A model generated the notes under the pieces. The model saw only the letters and a list, made by a program, of their open reading frames with translations, did not search any database and was not told where the DNA came from. The position numbers were made by a program, and so were the translations under genes. From Poriferisodalis sp965215815 (lineage in GTDB: Bacteria > Actinomycetota > Acidimicrobiia > Acidimicrobiales > Poriferisodalaceae), in contig NZ_CBDCEO010000012.1 in assembly GCF_965215815.1 (NCBI RefSeq), forward strand, positions 620,001 through 684,000: 64,000 nucleotides of DNA, written 5' to 3'. This document shows, in pieces, positions 26,885 to 35,918 of this stretch (the stretch's first letter is position 1; the number at the start of each line of letters is the position of its first letter).

Positions 26885-27571
26885 ATGCTGACACTGCGCC
26901 GGCGCAGCGGGGCCAGCACGGTGCGCATCGCCGTCACTGAACGCAGCGACGGCGACTGCGCCCCCCTGGTGGAGCTCGGTCCCAGCACAGTCACCGTCCT
27001 CAAGCAGACCCACGGCACCCACGTCGTCCGGGTTTCCCATCCTGGAGAGCATCGCGGCACCAGCGCCGACGCTGCGTGGACGATGACGTCAGGAGCGACG
27101 CTCGCAGTGCGCACAGCGGACTGTGTGCCGATCGCGCTGTACGGGACAGATGCGAGCGGTCGTGGTGCTGTCGCGACGGTTCACGCGGGATGGCGCGGTC
27201 TGCTCGGCGGCGTTGTCGAGACGACGCTCGCTGAACTCGGTCGCCACGGGATCCGCCACATCCGTGCGGTCGTCGGGCCTCACATCTGCCGCCTGCACTA
27301 CGAATTCGGGCCCGATGAACTCGACGCTGCAGTGAGTTCCTTCGGCCCCTCGGTGGCCAGCAGGACTGCGTGGGGAACGCCGGCGCTTGACCTTGGCGAG
27401 GCTGCCCGGCGGACGCTTCGCAGCGGGGGAGCGATGATCGACACCGAGCTGGGACGCTGTACGGCCAGCGATGGCCGCTACTTCTCGCACCGGACGCGTG
27501 CCGAGAAGGGCCGGACTGCGCTCCTGGTCTGCCTGGACGCCGACGGAGCAGGAGACGAGTCCGGTGATTGA
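26885..27571 (+). CDS. pgeF: PgeF-type laccase-domain protein (YfiH)
   Basis: 228 residues. Motifs of the family: LKQTHGTHVV, RTADCVPIALY with the metal-ligand Cys, VHAGWRGLLGGVV with the metal-ligand His, and VGPHICRLHYEFG. YfiH/PgeF members act on purine nucleosides or trim misincorporated L-Ser from peptidoglycan precursors in E. coli; position just after ftsZ is usual in actinobacteria. The gap from ftsZ is 108 bases and holds only a 12-base palindrome at 26833-26844. Confidence 0.88.
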   Translation: MLTLRRRSGASTVRIAVTERSDGDCAPLVELGPSTVTVLKQTHGTHVVRVSHPGEHRGTSADAAWTMTSGATLAVRTADCVPIALYGTDASGRGAVATVHAGWRGLLGGVVETTLAELGRHGIRHIRAVVGPHICRLHYEFGPDELDAAVSSFGPSVASRTAWGTPALDLGEAARRTLRSGGAMIDTELGRCTASDGRYFSHRTRAEKGRTALLVCLDADGAGDESGD

Positions 27572-28247
27572 CGCCGAACAGGTCGGCCAACGCATCGAAC
27601 GCGTCAAGCACCGGATTGCTGACGCCGGGGGCGACCCAGCTCGGATCGGCATCGTGGCCGTGACGAAGGGATTCGACGCCTCTGCAATCGACGCCGCGGC
27701 AGCTGCCGGCCTGGGAATGATCGGCGAGAATTATGCCCAGGAACTGCAAGGGAAGTGGGATCAGCTGCTGCCCGAGACCAGGAGCACGATCGACGTCCAC
27801 TTCATCGGACGGCTGCAGTCCAACAAAGTGCGACAGCTGGCAGATGTGGTGCATCTGTGGCAGAGCGTGGACCGGACACGGCTCATCGAACAGATTGCAC
27901 GGCACAGCCCCCGAGCCGCGGTCTTTGTGCAGCTCGATGTGAGCGGCACTGCCACCCAGGGCGGTTGCCCGCTCTCCGAGGCTCCGTCGCTGGTTGCTGC
28001 CGCCCGCCAGTCCGGACTCGATGTTGGGGGCTGTATGGCGATCGGGCCTCAAGGCACGTCATCACAGATCGAAACAGCCTTTACCGAGGTCGCCCGATTT
28101 GCGGATCGCCACGATCTCGAGCACCGCTGCATGGGAATGAGCGCTGACCTCGAGGAAGCAATCCGGGCTGGCTCCACGATGGTGCGTATCGGGACCGCCC
28201 TGTTCGGCAATCGACCGCCGCGGGTCGCCTCTACGCGGGGTGCCTGA
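27564..28247 (+). CDS. PLP homeostasis protein YggS/PROSC
   Basis: 227 residues from the GTG at 27564, eight bases inside the end of pgeF, with GGAG about 10 bases upstream. PLP-binding barrel motifs: IVAVTKGF (Lys that binds PLP), GENYAQELQGKWDQL, VHFIGRLQSNKVRQL, and C-terminal CMGMSADLEEAIRAGSTMVRIGTALFG. It buffers pyridoxal phosphate and has no known turnover. It is commonly found between pgeF and sepF. Confidence 0.93.
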   Translation: MIDAEQVGQRIERVKHRIADAGGDPARIGIVAVTKGFDASAIDAAAAAGLGMIGENYAQELQGKWDQLLPETRSTIDVHFIGRLQSNKVRQLADVVHLWQSVDRTRLIEQIARHSPRAAVFVQLDVSGTATQGGCPLSEAPSLVAAARQSGLDVGGCMAIGPQGTSSQIETAFTEVARFADRHDLEHRCMGMSADLEEAIRAGSTMVRIGTALFGNRPPRVASTRGA

Positions 28248-28321
28248 CGGCAACTTGGCGAGTCGGTACTCTTTGCAACCGAGACAGTCTCCAATCGAGG
28301 CTGCCGTTGTTGAGGTGCTGC

Positions 28322-28819
28322 ATGGCTTCGTTCATGAAGCAGGCGATGAGCTATCTGGGCCTCGGGCCCGACGACAGCTATGCACCGTCGGCCGAGCGCG
28401 CCCTGCCGGGCGAAATGCCGGCGGCGGTTGCTTTCGCCGAAAAAACCAGCCAGAGCGGTGTCACGGTGGTCGAACGACCACAATCGGCAACACCGCACTC
28501 GGGGGCGTCCCCACCGCCATCGGCTGTACGCCGCGTGTCGACATCGGCAGCACAGCCGTTCGTGCTCATGCCCCGCATGTTCGACGATGCGCAGCAGATC
28601 GGCGACCGCTTCAAGCGTGACCAACCGATCATCCTGAACTTGCAAGGACTCGACCGCGACACAGCACGTCGGCTGCTGGATTTCGCCAGCGGCCTATGTT
28701 ATGCCCGCGATGGAGAGATGCGAAAGGTTGCCAATGCCGTCTACATGCTCGTACCGGCAAATGTCGTCGTGAACGACAGCGAGCATCAAGCGGTTCCCAC
28801 AGAGGGCGTCGACCACTGA
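28322..28819 (+). CDS. sepF: Cell-division protein SepF
   Basis: 165 residues from the ATG at 28322 (MASFMKQAMSYLGL), with GAGG seven bases upstream; an in-frame GTG/TTG-type start at 28307 is less likely. An amphipathic membrane-binding N-terminus, a variable linker, then the SepF core FVLMPRMFDDAQQIGDRF and PIILNLQGLDRDTARRLLDF. SepF tethers FtsZ to the membrane in bacteria without FtsA, and no ftsA is seen here. Confidence 0.93.
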   Translation: MASFMKQAMSYLGLGPDDSYAPSAERALPGEMPAAVAFAEKTSQSGVTVVERPQSATPHSGASPPPSAVRRVSTSAAQPFVLMPRMFDDAQQIGDRFKRDQPIILNLQGLDRDTARRLLDFASGLCYARDGEMRKVANAVYMLVPANVVVNDSEHQAVPTEGVDH

Positions 28820-28850
28820 AACGCTCTGGCGCGGGCCACCTGGCCGAACG

Positions 28851-29114
28851 ATGAGAGGCCTGCTGTGCACGCTGACGAATTTGTACGTCTTCGCGGTCTT
28901 CGCTCGCGTCCTGTTCAGCTGGATCCCGCTTTCCCCGGACAGTCCAGTGATGGTGGTGCGGACCTGGTTGGTGCGGATTACCGAGCCGGTCATGGGTCCG
29001 CTTCGGCGGGCACTGCCTGCGGTGCGATTGGGCCGAGTTTCGCTGGATCTCTCGCCGATCGTGCTGATCATCGGATTGCAGGTGCTCGTGTCCGGCGTGC
29101 TGCTGCGCTGTTGA
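28851..29114 (+). CDS. YggT-family membrane protein
   Basis: 87 residues, two TM helices. Family motifs are present: LYVFAVFARVLFSWIP at the first helix, then VRITEPVMGPLRRALP and LDLSPIVLIIGLQVL. YggT proteins follow sepF in many Gram-positive bacteria and are thought to take part in division or osmotic stress; no biochemical role is established. Confidence 0.9.
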   Translation: MRGLLCTLTNLYVFAVFARVLFSWIPLSPDSPVMVVRTWLVRITEPVMGPLRRALPAVRLGRVSLDLSPIVLIIGLQVLVSGVLLRC

Positions 29115-29135
29115 GACGCTGGTACATTCCGCGCC

Positions 29136-29888
29136 ATGGCGAGCCCGACACCCCTACCCGTCGATACCCCCAGCCCCGAAGGCACTGGTGTGCTCGAGAG
29201 CCTCGGTGCACAGATCGCGTCTCTTGCGGCACAGGTCATTGAGATCGACCAGCGCATGACCAGCGTGGAATCGGGATCGCCATCGCGCCCCGTGGAAGTT
29301 CAGCTCTCGCCCGAGACCGTCGCACAGATCGCCGAGGCTCTTGGGGCGCTTCAGGCAGCCGGCAGTCAAGCGCTGGATGACGTCTTCAAGTCAGCGACTG
29401 ACGATCTCACCGATGCGCTGTCGGGTCTCGTGCGGGCCGAGATCTCCAGGTCGCTCTCCGACGCTGGCTACAACGTTGACGTCATCGAAGCCGCAGAACC
29501 CGATGCTGCGACCCTGCTCGTCGAGGTCGGCCCCGATGACCAAGCCGAAGAGGATTTGGCCGACCACAACCTGCCTGAGGTAGAACCTGTGGCGGCGTCC
29601 GTGCGCTCTGGGCCCGGGCCGGCGGCCATGCCGTCGATTGTCGCACCGCTCGTCGGCAGGTCAACTGGAGTTGCTGACCGGACTGAGGCCGCCTACGAAT
29701 CGATCCGCGAAGCAAGCTCCGGGTTCGATGATGACGACGTTGACGATGACGACGTTGACGACGTTGACGATGACGACGTTGACGACGAAGATTTCGTCAT
29801 CGATGCCGACCGGCCGCCGCTCTCGCTCGCTGAGCTCGACGATCCCTTCCTGGATGCGCTGATTCGCAAAGAACCCCTGTCGGCCTAG
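29136..29888 (+). CDS. Acidic coiled protein at the DivIVA position
   Basis: 250 residues, pI clearly very low. A short N-terminal helix (LESLGAQIASLAAQVIEIDQRM), an amphipathic middle (AQIAEALGALQAAGSQALDDVFKSATDDLTDAL), then a disordered acidic tail with repeats of DDDDV from 15-base-scale duplications at about 29718-29785. In related actinobacteria the gene after yggT is usually divIVA; this protein has none of the DivIVA N-terminal motif. No family recognised. It is last in the plus-strand cluster and converges on ileS with a 28-base gap. Confidence 0.7.
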   Translation: MASPTPLPVDTPSPEGTGVLESLGAQIASLAAQVIEIDQRMTSVESGSPSRPVEVQLSPETVAQIAEALGALQAAGSQALDDVFKSATDDLTDALSGLVRAEISRSLSDAGYNVDVIEAAEPDAATLLVEVGPDDQAEEDLADHNLPEVEPVAASVRSGPGPAAMPSIVAPLVGRSTGVADRTEAAYESIREASSGFDDDDVDDDDVDDVDDDDVDDEDFVIDADRPPLSLAELDDPFLDALIRKEPLSA

Positions 29889-29916
29889 GAGACAGCCGGC
29901 GGAAGGGCCAGCAGGC

Positions 29917-32900
29917 CTAGGAGCCGGCAGCCTGCGAGAACACAGCGAGTTCGATCTCGGGCGCGTCCCCGCCGCCGAGCCACTCGATCTCTTCAGCGAG
30001 GACCGCAGCTGTCACCAGCGGTTCGTGACGGCGAACAGCATCCAAGTTCGGTGGACTCCAGCGGATCTTCAGGCTGATCCGGTCGGTGACATCGAGGCCC
30101 GCTTCCTTGCGCGTTTGCTGGACGTTGCGGATCAGATCGCGCGCGGCGCCCTCGGCTTCGAGTTCGGGAGTGACAGTGGTGTCGAGCACCACGACAAGCC
30201 GCTGAGCGTCGAGCACCGAGGTTGTGCTGGGGTCAGCGGGTTGCAGGCTCAATTGGAATTCGCCGTCGTTGAGCTGGTGACCGCCTGCAATCACGGAACC
30301 GTCCGGTTCAGCGCGCCAATTACCGGAACGAGCAGCGGCAAACACCTCTTGAGCTGCGCTGCCCAACCGGGGCCCGAGCGTTGATCCCGAGGGGCGCAGC
30401 ACAGGCGTCGCCAACGTCCCCAACTCGTCACGCAGCACAACCTCTGTGACGTTGATTTCTTCGGCCAGCAACTCAGCAAACGGCTCGAGCAGCTCCGCCC
30501 CAGCACCGGCCACCGTGACGCTGCGCAACGGCAATCGCACTCGCAAGCCTGCGTCCTCGCGTACCCGCAGCGCAGCGGAGGCAGCGGCGCGCACGGCGTC
30601 CATGCGCTCGACCAGCTCTGGATCAGACGGCAGAGTCTCCGGATCCGGCCAGTCGCTCAGGTGAACACTGTCGCCGCCGGTCAGCCCACCGTAGATCTCC
30701 TCGGTGATCATCGGCAGCAACGGAGCTGCCATGGCTGAGAAGATGCGCAGCACCGTGTACAGGGTGTCGAAGGCGTCCCGGTCGCCGGTCGGTCGGCCGT
30801 CACCCACAAGCGAACCAACGGCGGCTTCGCCCCAGAATCGGCCACGGCTGCGGCGGATGTACCAGTTGTTGAGGGCATCGATGAACGCCCGCAATTCGGC
30901 GGCTGCGCCAGGCAGGTCGTACGCGTCGAAGCTGGCCGTGACCGACTCCAGCGTGGCCCTGGTCTTGGCCAGCAGGTAGCGATCCAGCACGTTGTCCGAA
31001 TCGACACGGAACCGCGCCTCGTAGCCGTCCGCGTTCGCATACAGCGTGAAGAACGCGTACGCGTTCCTCATCGGGATCAGTACTTGGCGGGCGACCTCAT
31101 CGATACCGGCGTCTGTAATACGCGTGTCACCGCCGCGGACGATATTTGTCGCCATCAGGTACCAACGCAGGGCATCTGAGCCCTGATTGGCGAAAATGTC
31201 GGTGGGTTCGGTGTAGTTCCGCAGCCGCTTGGACAGCTTGTTGCCGTCAGCCGCCAGCAAGATCCCATGGCAGATCACGTTCTGGAACGCTGGCTGGGAG
31301 AACAGCGCTCCCGCCAGGACATGGAGCGTGTAGAACCAGCCCCGCGTCTGATTGATGTACTCCACGATGAAGTCGGCTGGAAAGTTCTTCTCGAACCATT
31401 CGGAGTTCTCGAACGGGTAGTGCACCGCCGCGAAGGGCATCGAACCCGATTCGAACCAGCAGTCGAGCACCTCCGGTACCCGCCGCATCATCGAGCGGCC
31501 TGTGGGGTCGTCGGGATTGGGTCGCGTCAGCTCATCGATGAAGGGTCGATGCAGGTCGGTCGGACGCACGCCGAAATCAGCTTCCAGCTCGTCGAGGCTG
31601 CCGTAGACGTCAATGCGGGGGTACTCGGGATCGTCGCTGACCCAGATCGGGATGGGCGAGCCCCAGAATCTGTTGCGGCTGATCGACCAGTCACGGGCTC
31701 CCGCCAGCCACTGCCCGAACCGGCCGTCGCGCACGTGGGCGGGTACCCAGTTGATCTCCTGATTGGTCTGAGCCAAGCGATCCGAGATCGCCGTGACTTT
31801 GACGTACCACGAACTGATGGCCTTGTAGATGATCGGCGTGTCGGTGCGCCAGCAGTGCGGGTAGTTGTGCTCATAGCTGTCGTGTCGCAGCACCCGGTTG
31901 CGACTCTTCAGCTCCACGATGATCTGCGGATTCGCCTCGAAGACGTTGAGGGTCGCCCACGGCGACACTTGCTCAGTGAAGCAACCGCGGTCATCCACCG
32001 GGACGGCATCGCCGATCTCTATGCCGTTGGCTTCGCAGATGATCTGATCGTCCTCGCCGAAGCCGGGCGCCAAATGAACGACGCCGGTGCCCTCTGAAGT
32101 GTCCACGAAGTCGCCGCTGAGCACCCGGAAGGCTTCGCTGCGGTGGTCGAAGAACTCGAACATCGGTGCGTACCGACGCCCCGCCAGCTCAGCGCCGCTC
32201 AGCGTTCCGACGACCGTGAACGGCTCGAGGTCTTCGCCATAGTGCTCGAGACAGTCAGACGCCAGGACGTAACGACCAGAACCGAGCGCCGCAGACTCCA
32301 CAACGGCATAGTCGATGTCCCCGCCGACGGCGATCGCCAAATTGGAAGGCAAGGTCCATGGCGTCGTCGTCCACGCCAGCAACCGAAGGGGCCCAGCCGT
32401 GTCACTTGCGCCGGCCGTGTCGCCTGCGCCGGCTGCGCCAGCGGTGTCGCTTGCGCCGCCTGCGCCAGCGGTGTCACCGGTGTCATCAAGCTCGAACCAG
32501 ACCGTGATGGCGGGATCCTGGCGCGGCCTCGTCGCATCATCGAGCCGGATCTCGAAGTTGGACAGTGGTGTCTCGGCGCCCCACGAATACGGCATGACCC
32601 GAAATGCCTGGTAGACGAGACCCTGGTCCCAGAGTCGCTTGAACGCCCACATGACCGATTCCATGTAGGGCAGATCCATTGTCTTGTAGTCGTTGTCGAA
32701 GTCCACCCATCGGGCTTGGCGTGTGACGGTCTTGCGCCATTCGGCGGTGTACCGCAGCACCGATTCGCGACACTGAGCATTGAAGCGTTCGATGCCGAAA
32801 TCCGTGATGGCGGCCCGCCCAGCCACGCCGAGTTCACGTTCGGTTTCCATCTCGGCGGGCAGCCCATGGCAGTCCCAGCCGAAGCGCCGGTTGACACGGT

Positions 32901-33150
32901 GGCCGCGCATCGTCTGGTAGCGGGGAATGACATCCTTGACGTAGCCGGTCAGCAAGTGACCGTGGTGAGGCAATCCATTCGCAAAAGGCGGTCCGTCGTA
33001 GAAGACGAACTCGTCGTCCGCGGGGCGGTTGGAGATTGACGCCTCGAAGGTTCCCTCGTCCTGCCAGCGCGCAAGGATCCTCTCCTCGATTCGAGGGAAA
33101 TCAGCTTGGGCGAAGACGCGGGGGTACACGGTGTCAATCGGCTCTCGCAT
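29917..33150 (-). CDS. ileS: Isoleucyl-tRNA synthetase, long (type 2) form
   Basis: 1077 residues from the ATG at 33150; AGGAGG lies eight bases upstream, and the GTG just before it is less likely. The class-I signature is PFANGLPHHGHLLTG near 54 and the second is NKLSKRLRNYTEP near 630. CP1 editing domain and a long anticodon-binding region follow. Length and the KLSKR form resemble the eukaryote-like IleRS class that is naturally less sensitive to mupirocin; that trait is inferred. Odd: residues about 225-255 are a GDTAGA/ASDTAGA low-complexity repeat inserted in an otherwise conserved region (32400-32480). Confidence 0.93.
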   Translation of the reverse strand: MREPIDTVYPRVFAQADFPRIEERILARWQDEGTFEASISNRPADDEFVFYDGPPFANGLPHHGHLLTGYVKDVIPRYQTMRGHRVNRRFGWDCHGLPAEMETERELGVAGRAAITDFGIERFNAQCRESVLRYTAEWRKTVTRQARWVDFDNDYKTMDLPYMESVMWAFKRLWDQGLVYQAFRVMPYSWGAETPLSNFEIRLDDATRPRQDPAITVWFELDDTGDTAGAGGASDTAGAAGAGDTAGASDTAGPLRLLAWTTTPWTLPSNLAIAVGGDIDYAVVESAALGSGRYVLASDCLEHYGEDLEPFTVVGTLSGAELAGRRYAPMFEFFDHRSEAFRVLSGDFVDTSEGTGVVHLAPGFGEDDQIICEANGIEIGDAVPVDDRGCFTEQVSPWATLNVFEANPQIIVELKSRNRVLRHDSYEHNYPHCWRTDTPIIYKAISSWYVKVTAISDRLAQTNQEINWVPAHVRDGRFGQWLAGARDWSISRNRFWGSPIPIWVSDDPEYPRIDVYGSLDELEADFGVRPTDLHRPFIDELTRPNPDDPTGRSMMRRVPEVLDCWFESGSMPFAAVHYPFENSEWFEKNFPADFIVEYINQTRGWFYTLHVLAGALFSQPAFQNVICHGILLAADGNKLSKRLRNYTEPTDIFANQGSDALRWYLMATNIVRGGDTRITDAGIDEVARQVLIPMRNAYAFFTLYANADGYEARFRVDSDNVLDRYLLAKTRATLESVTASFDAYDLPGAAAELRAFIDALNNWYIRRSRGRFWGEAAVGSLVGDGRPTGDRDAFDTLYTVLRIFSAMAAPLLPMITEEIYGGLTGGDSVHLSDWPDPETLPSDPELVERMDAVRAAASAALRVREDAGLRVRLPLRSVTVAGAGAELLEPFAELLAEEINVTEVVLRDELGTLATPVLRPSGSTLGPRLGSAAQEVFAAARSGNWRAEPDGSVIAGGHQLNDGEFQLSLQPADPSTTSVLDAQRLVVVLDTTVTPELEAEGAARDLIRNVQQTRKEAGLDVTDRISLKIRWSPPNLDAVRRHEPLVTAAVLAEEIEWLGGGDAPEIELAVFSQAAGS

Positions 33151-33316
33151 CACCAGCGCCTCCTGCAGGCTGTGTCATCGTCCCAGCGATGGTGCGGTCT
33201 GGCCCACGAGATGGTGAGGGTACCCCTGGGGCACGGAAATCAACGGAGCCAATTACTGCCGCCCGCTCCGAGGAGTGGAGACCTAGAATGCCGCTTCGCT
33301 GAGCAGGGGAGGGGCC

Positions 33317-33895
33317 ATGGCTACTGCGAAGAAGGCTGCTGCCCGCAAGACTGCCGCGAAGAAGGCTCCGGCACCCAAGAATGCCGCGAACTCCTCCGGC
33401 ACCAATGCTGCTGAAAATAGGACTGGCGCCCGCAAGACTGGCGCCCGTAAGACTGGCGTCGCCTCAAAAGCGGCTGCGAAGAAAACCGCACCACTGCGCA
33501 GACCGTCAAAGCCGCGCTTCGGCGCGGTGTTCATGGAGAAGCAACGTCTGGCGCTGCTGGCCGAGCGTCGCCGCTACACCGCGCACGCTGAGCGATACGA
33601 AGCCGAAGCCGAACAGCTTGTCAACGAGCGCGAGCCGGGTGATGTGCAGTTCGACGAGGAGTCCGGCGAAGGAGACTCCATCGCCGTCGAGCGCGATCGA
33701 GCACTGCAGATCTCTGCGCGAGAACGCGAGGAAATCGCCGAGATTGACGCAGCTCTCACGCGTATCGAAGACGGCACGTACGGCATCTGCATCGTGTCGG
33801 GAAAGCCGATCCCCAAGGAGCGCTTGGAGGCCATCCCGCACGCATCGATGCGTGTGGAGGTCAAGAGCAGCGGTCCGGCGTGGCGGCGGCCCTAG
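33317..33895 (+). CDS. TraR/DksA-like protein with degenerate zinc finger
   Basis: 192 residues. The first 60 are Lys/Ala-rich and histone-like (KKAAARKTAAKKAPAPK, then repeats of GARKT encoded by a 15-base duplication at about 33421-33458). The core has the DksA coiled coil (LLAERRRYTAHAERYEAEAE, EGDSIAVERDRALQISARE) and the finger region YGICIVSGKPIPKERLEAIP. In the usual family four Cys bind zinc; here only the first Cys remains, the second is Ser and the final CxxC is lost. It may bind RNA polymerase or DNA without zinc. It overlaps lspA. Confidence 0.8.
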   Translation: MATAKKAAARKTAAKKAPAPKNAANSSGTNAAENRTGARKTGARKTGVASKAAAKKTAPLRRPSKPRFGAVFMEKQRLALLAERRRYTAHAERYEAEAEQLVNEREPGDVQFDEESGEGDSIAVERDRALQISAREREEIAEIDAALTRIEDGTYGICIVSGKPIPKERLEAIPHASMRVEVKSSGPAWRRP

Positions 33896-34428
33896 CCGGG
33901 CCTCAGGTGTTCGCGAACCGGCCAGATGCCTTGCCAGATCGCTTGGCGCGCAATTTCAAGCTCGCGATCTCCTCGCTCGTCATTCTCTGTGTCGACCAGA
34001 TCACCAAAGCGTGGGCCGTCGTTGCACTCGACGATCAGATCATCGATGTCGTGTGGACGCTGCGCCTGCGGCTCGTCCACAACACCGGCTTCGCCTTCTC
34101 GGCAGGGAGCGGTCTTGGTCCCGTACTGGCACTGGCCGCCATCGTGATCGTCGGCGTGCTGTGGTCGTCACGACGGCGCGTCCGCGCAGGATGGGCTGCG
34201 AGCGGTCTCGGAGGGATCATTGGCGGGGCTCTGGGCAATCTGACCGATCGCCTGTTTCGCGGCGCGGGCTGGGGTCGGGGCGCAGTCGTGGATTTTGTCG
34301 ATCTTGGGTGGTGGCCGATCTTCAACCTGGCGGACGCCTCGATCACCGTCGGGCTCGTCATCGTGCTGTTCCACCTGTATCGCACCGAAAGGCAATCTTC
34401 CCGAACCCCCGGAGGGGCGCCTGAGTGA
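33880..34428 (+). CDS. lspA: Lipoprotein signal peptidase (signal peptidase II)
   Basis: 182 residues, GTG start overlapping the previous gene. Four TM helices. The catalytic Asp pair is in GNLTDRLFR and FNLADASIT, with VVDFVDLGWWPIFN between. It cleaves prolipoproteins after diacylglyceryl transfer and so serves the two lipoproteins encoded here (LpqB-like and the secreted nuclease). It overlaps rluD by four bases, the usual order. Confidence 0.95.
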   Translation: MAAALAGPQVFANRPDALPDRLARNFKLAISSLVILCVDQITKAWAVVALDDQIIDVVWTLRLRLVHNTGFAFSAGSGLGPVLALAAIVIVGVLWSSRRRVRAGWAASGLGGIIGGALGNLTDRLFRGAGWGRGAVVDFVDLGWWPIFNLADASITVGLVIVLFHLYRTERQSSRTPGGAPE

Positions 34429-35375
34429 GCGAGCGACGCCGCAGGTTCGAGATCCCTGCCTCCCTGGGGGGGGAACGCCTCGACCGGGCGCTGTCGCTGC
34501 TGACCGGACGATCGCGGTCCGAGACGGCGAAGATGGTGACCGACGGCTGTGTCCTGATCGACGGCGAGGTATCGCCCGTCGGTTCGAGACGACTCTCGCC
34601 CGACGAAGTAGTCGAGGTGTTGCCAGATCGGGTTCCCGATGCCGTTCAAGAGCGGGAGCCCGAGATCGTCCCGTTCGATGTCCTGCATGCCGATGCTGAT
34701 GTCGTGGTGGTGAACAAGCCCTCCGGCGTGGTCACCCATCCAGGCACCGGCCAACCCAGCGGAACGCTCGCTGACGCGCTCGTCAAGCGGTTCCCCGACA
34801 TGGCCGAAGTCGGTCAATCCGACAGGCCGGGCATCGTGCACCGGCTTGACCGGGGGACGAGCGGGGCCTTGGTCTGCGCCCGCAGTGCTTTGGCATACGA
34901 AGATCTCATAGAGCAGCTCTCGCGGCGACAGGTCCGCCGGATTTACGCAGCCCTGGCACGCGGACACCCTGCTTCGCCGAGGGGCACGATCGATGCTCCC
35001 ATCGGCCGCGACCCCAACAACCGCACGACGATGGCAGTAATGGCCACCGGACGCGAAGCTCGAACGCACTACGACACCGTCGAGACCTTCACGCACCCTG
35101 TGGAGGCATCCCTGCTTCGCTGCCAGCTCTCCACGGGCCGGACGCATCAGATCCGGGTGCATCTCGCCAGCATCGGGTTGCCGCTGCTCGGAGACCTCGC
35201 GTACGGCGTGCCGGATCCCTTCGGCGTCGGTCGCCCGCTGTTGCATGCGACGCAGCTGACATTCCGGCACCCCGCCTCGGGAGCCACTATGAGCTTTGCC
35301 GCTCCGATGCCCGCAGACTTCGTCGAAGCACTGCGAGAATTCGGTTCAGACCCGTCGGCATTCCCGACGAATTGA
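34425..35375 (+). CDS. rluD: 23S rRNA pseudouridine synthase, RluD family
   Basis: 316 residues, GTG start. N-terminal S4 RNA-binding domain (GERLDRALSLLTGRSRSE), then the catalytic motif IVHRLDRGTSGALVCARS with the nucleophilic Asp near 142, RRIYAALARG and RTHQIRVHLASIGLPLLGD. RluD-family enzymes modify helix 69 of 23S rRNA, though RluA/C members are not excluded. The stop codon lies in a 13-base tandem repeat. Confidence 0.92.
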   Translation: MSERRRRFEIPASLGGERLDRALSLLTGRSRSETAKMVTDGCVLIDGEVSPVGSRRLSPDEVVEVLPDRVPDAVQEREPEIVPFDVLHADADVVVVNKPSGVVTHPGTGQPSGTLADALVKRFPDMAEVGQSDRPGIVHRLDRGTSGALVCARSALAYEDLIEQLSRRQVRRIYAALARGHPASPRGTIDAPIGRDPNNRTTMAVMATGREARTHYDTVETFTHPVEASLLRCQLSTGRTHQIRVHLASIGLPLLGDLAYGVPDPFGVGRPLLHATQLTFRHPASGATMSFAAPMPADFVEALREFGSDPSAFPTN

Positions 35376-35407
35376 GCCTGGGAATTGAGCCTGGGAATTG
35401 AGCCGGA
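35369..35407 (+). repeat. 13-bp tandem array on the rluD stop codon
   Basis: Three units with exact 13-base period at 35369, 35382 and 35395 (GAATTGAGCCTGG, last one slightly changed). The first holds the gene's AAT TGA, so each unit carries TGA. Confidence 0.92.
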
Positions 35408-35418
35408 GAGCTGAGTCG

Positions 35419-35871
35419 CTACGGCGTCTCGAAGGCGATTCCGGGCCACGGCGCGCGGCCCCGGGCCACCTCTGCCACAGCAGCGAGGCTGTAGGAATCG
35501 AGTTCGGAACGCATGCGATGCCCGACTGAGTCCCAGATCGCAAGCAGCACGCATTGGCCTTCGTGGTCACAGGCACCGTCTTGATGGGGCTGGCCGAAAT
35601 CGCCGAGGGCGATCGGCCCGTCGACGGCCCGAACGATCATCCCGATCGTGATTTCGGAAGGGTCACGTGCCATCACGTACCCACCTCCGACACCACGCTT
35701 GGAGCGAACCAACCCGGCCCCTTTGAGCGCCAGCAAGATCTGCTCGAGGTACGGCTGGGGCAGACCGGTGCGCTCCGCGATGTCGCGCACAGAGGTCGGC
35801 CTGCCATTGTCGTTGAGGACCAGGGACAGCAACGCGCGGCTTGCGTAGTCTCCCCGCGTCGAGACGGCCAC
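35419..35871 (-). CDS. Rrf2-family transcriptional regulator
   Basis: 150 residues. Winged helix MAVSTRGDYASRALLSL, RDIAERTGLPQPYLEQILLAL, then the wing RSKRGVGGGYVMARDPSEIT. A Cys cluster CDHEGQC near 110 could hold an iron-sulfur cluster or sense thiols, but the third Cys of IscR/NsrR is missing. It converges on rluD and is divergent from the phosphodiesterase gene, whose promoter it may control. Confidence 0.88.
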   Translation of the reverse strand: MAVSTRGDYASRALLSLVLNDNGRPTSVRDIAERTGLPQPYLEQILLALKGAGLVRSKRGVGGGYVMARDPSEITIGMIVRAVDGPIALGDFGQPHQDGACDHEGQCVLLAIWDSVGHRMRSELDSYSLAAVAEVARGRAPWPGIAFETP

Positions 35872-35918
35872 GCTGGCAGCGTAGCCCCGCCTCTGCGGGT
35901 GCTCGTAGGGTCAGCGCC

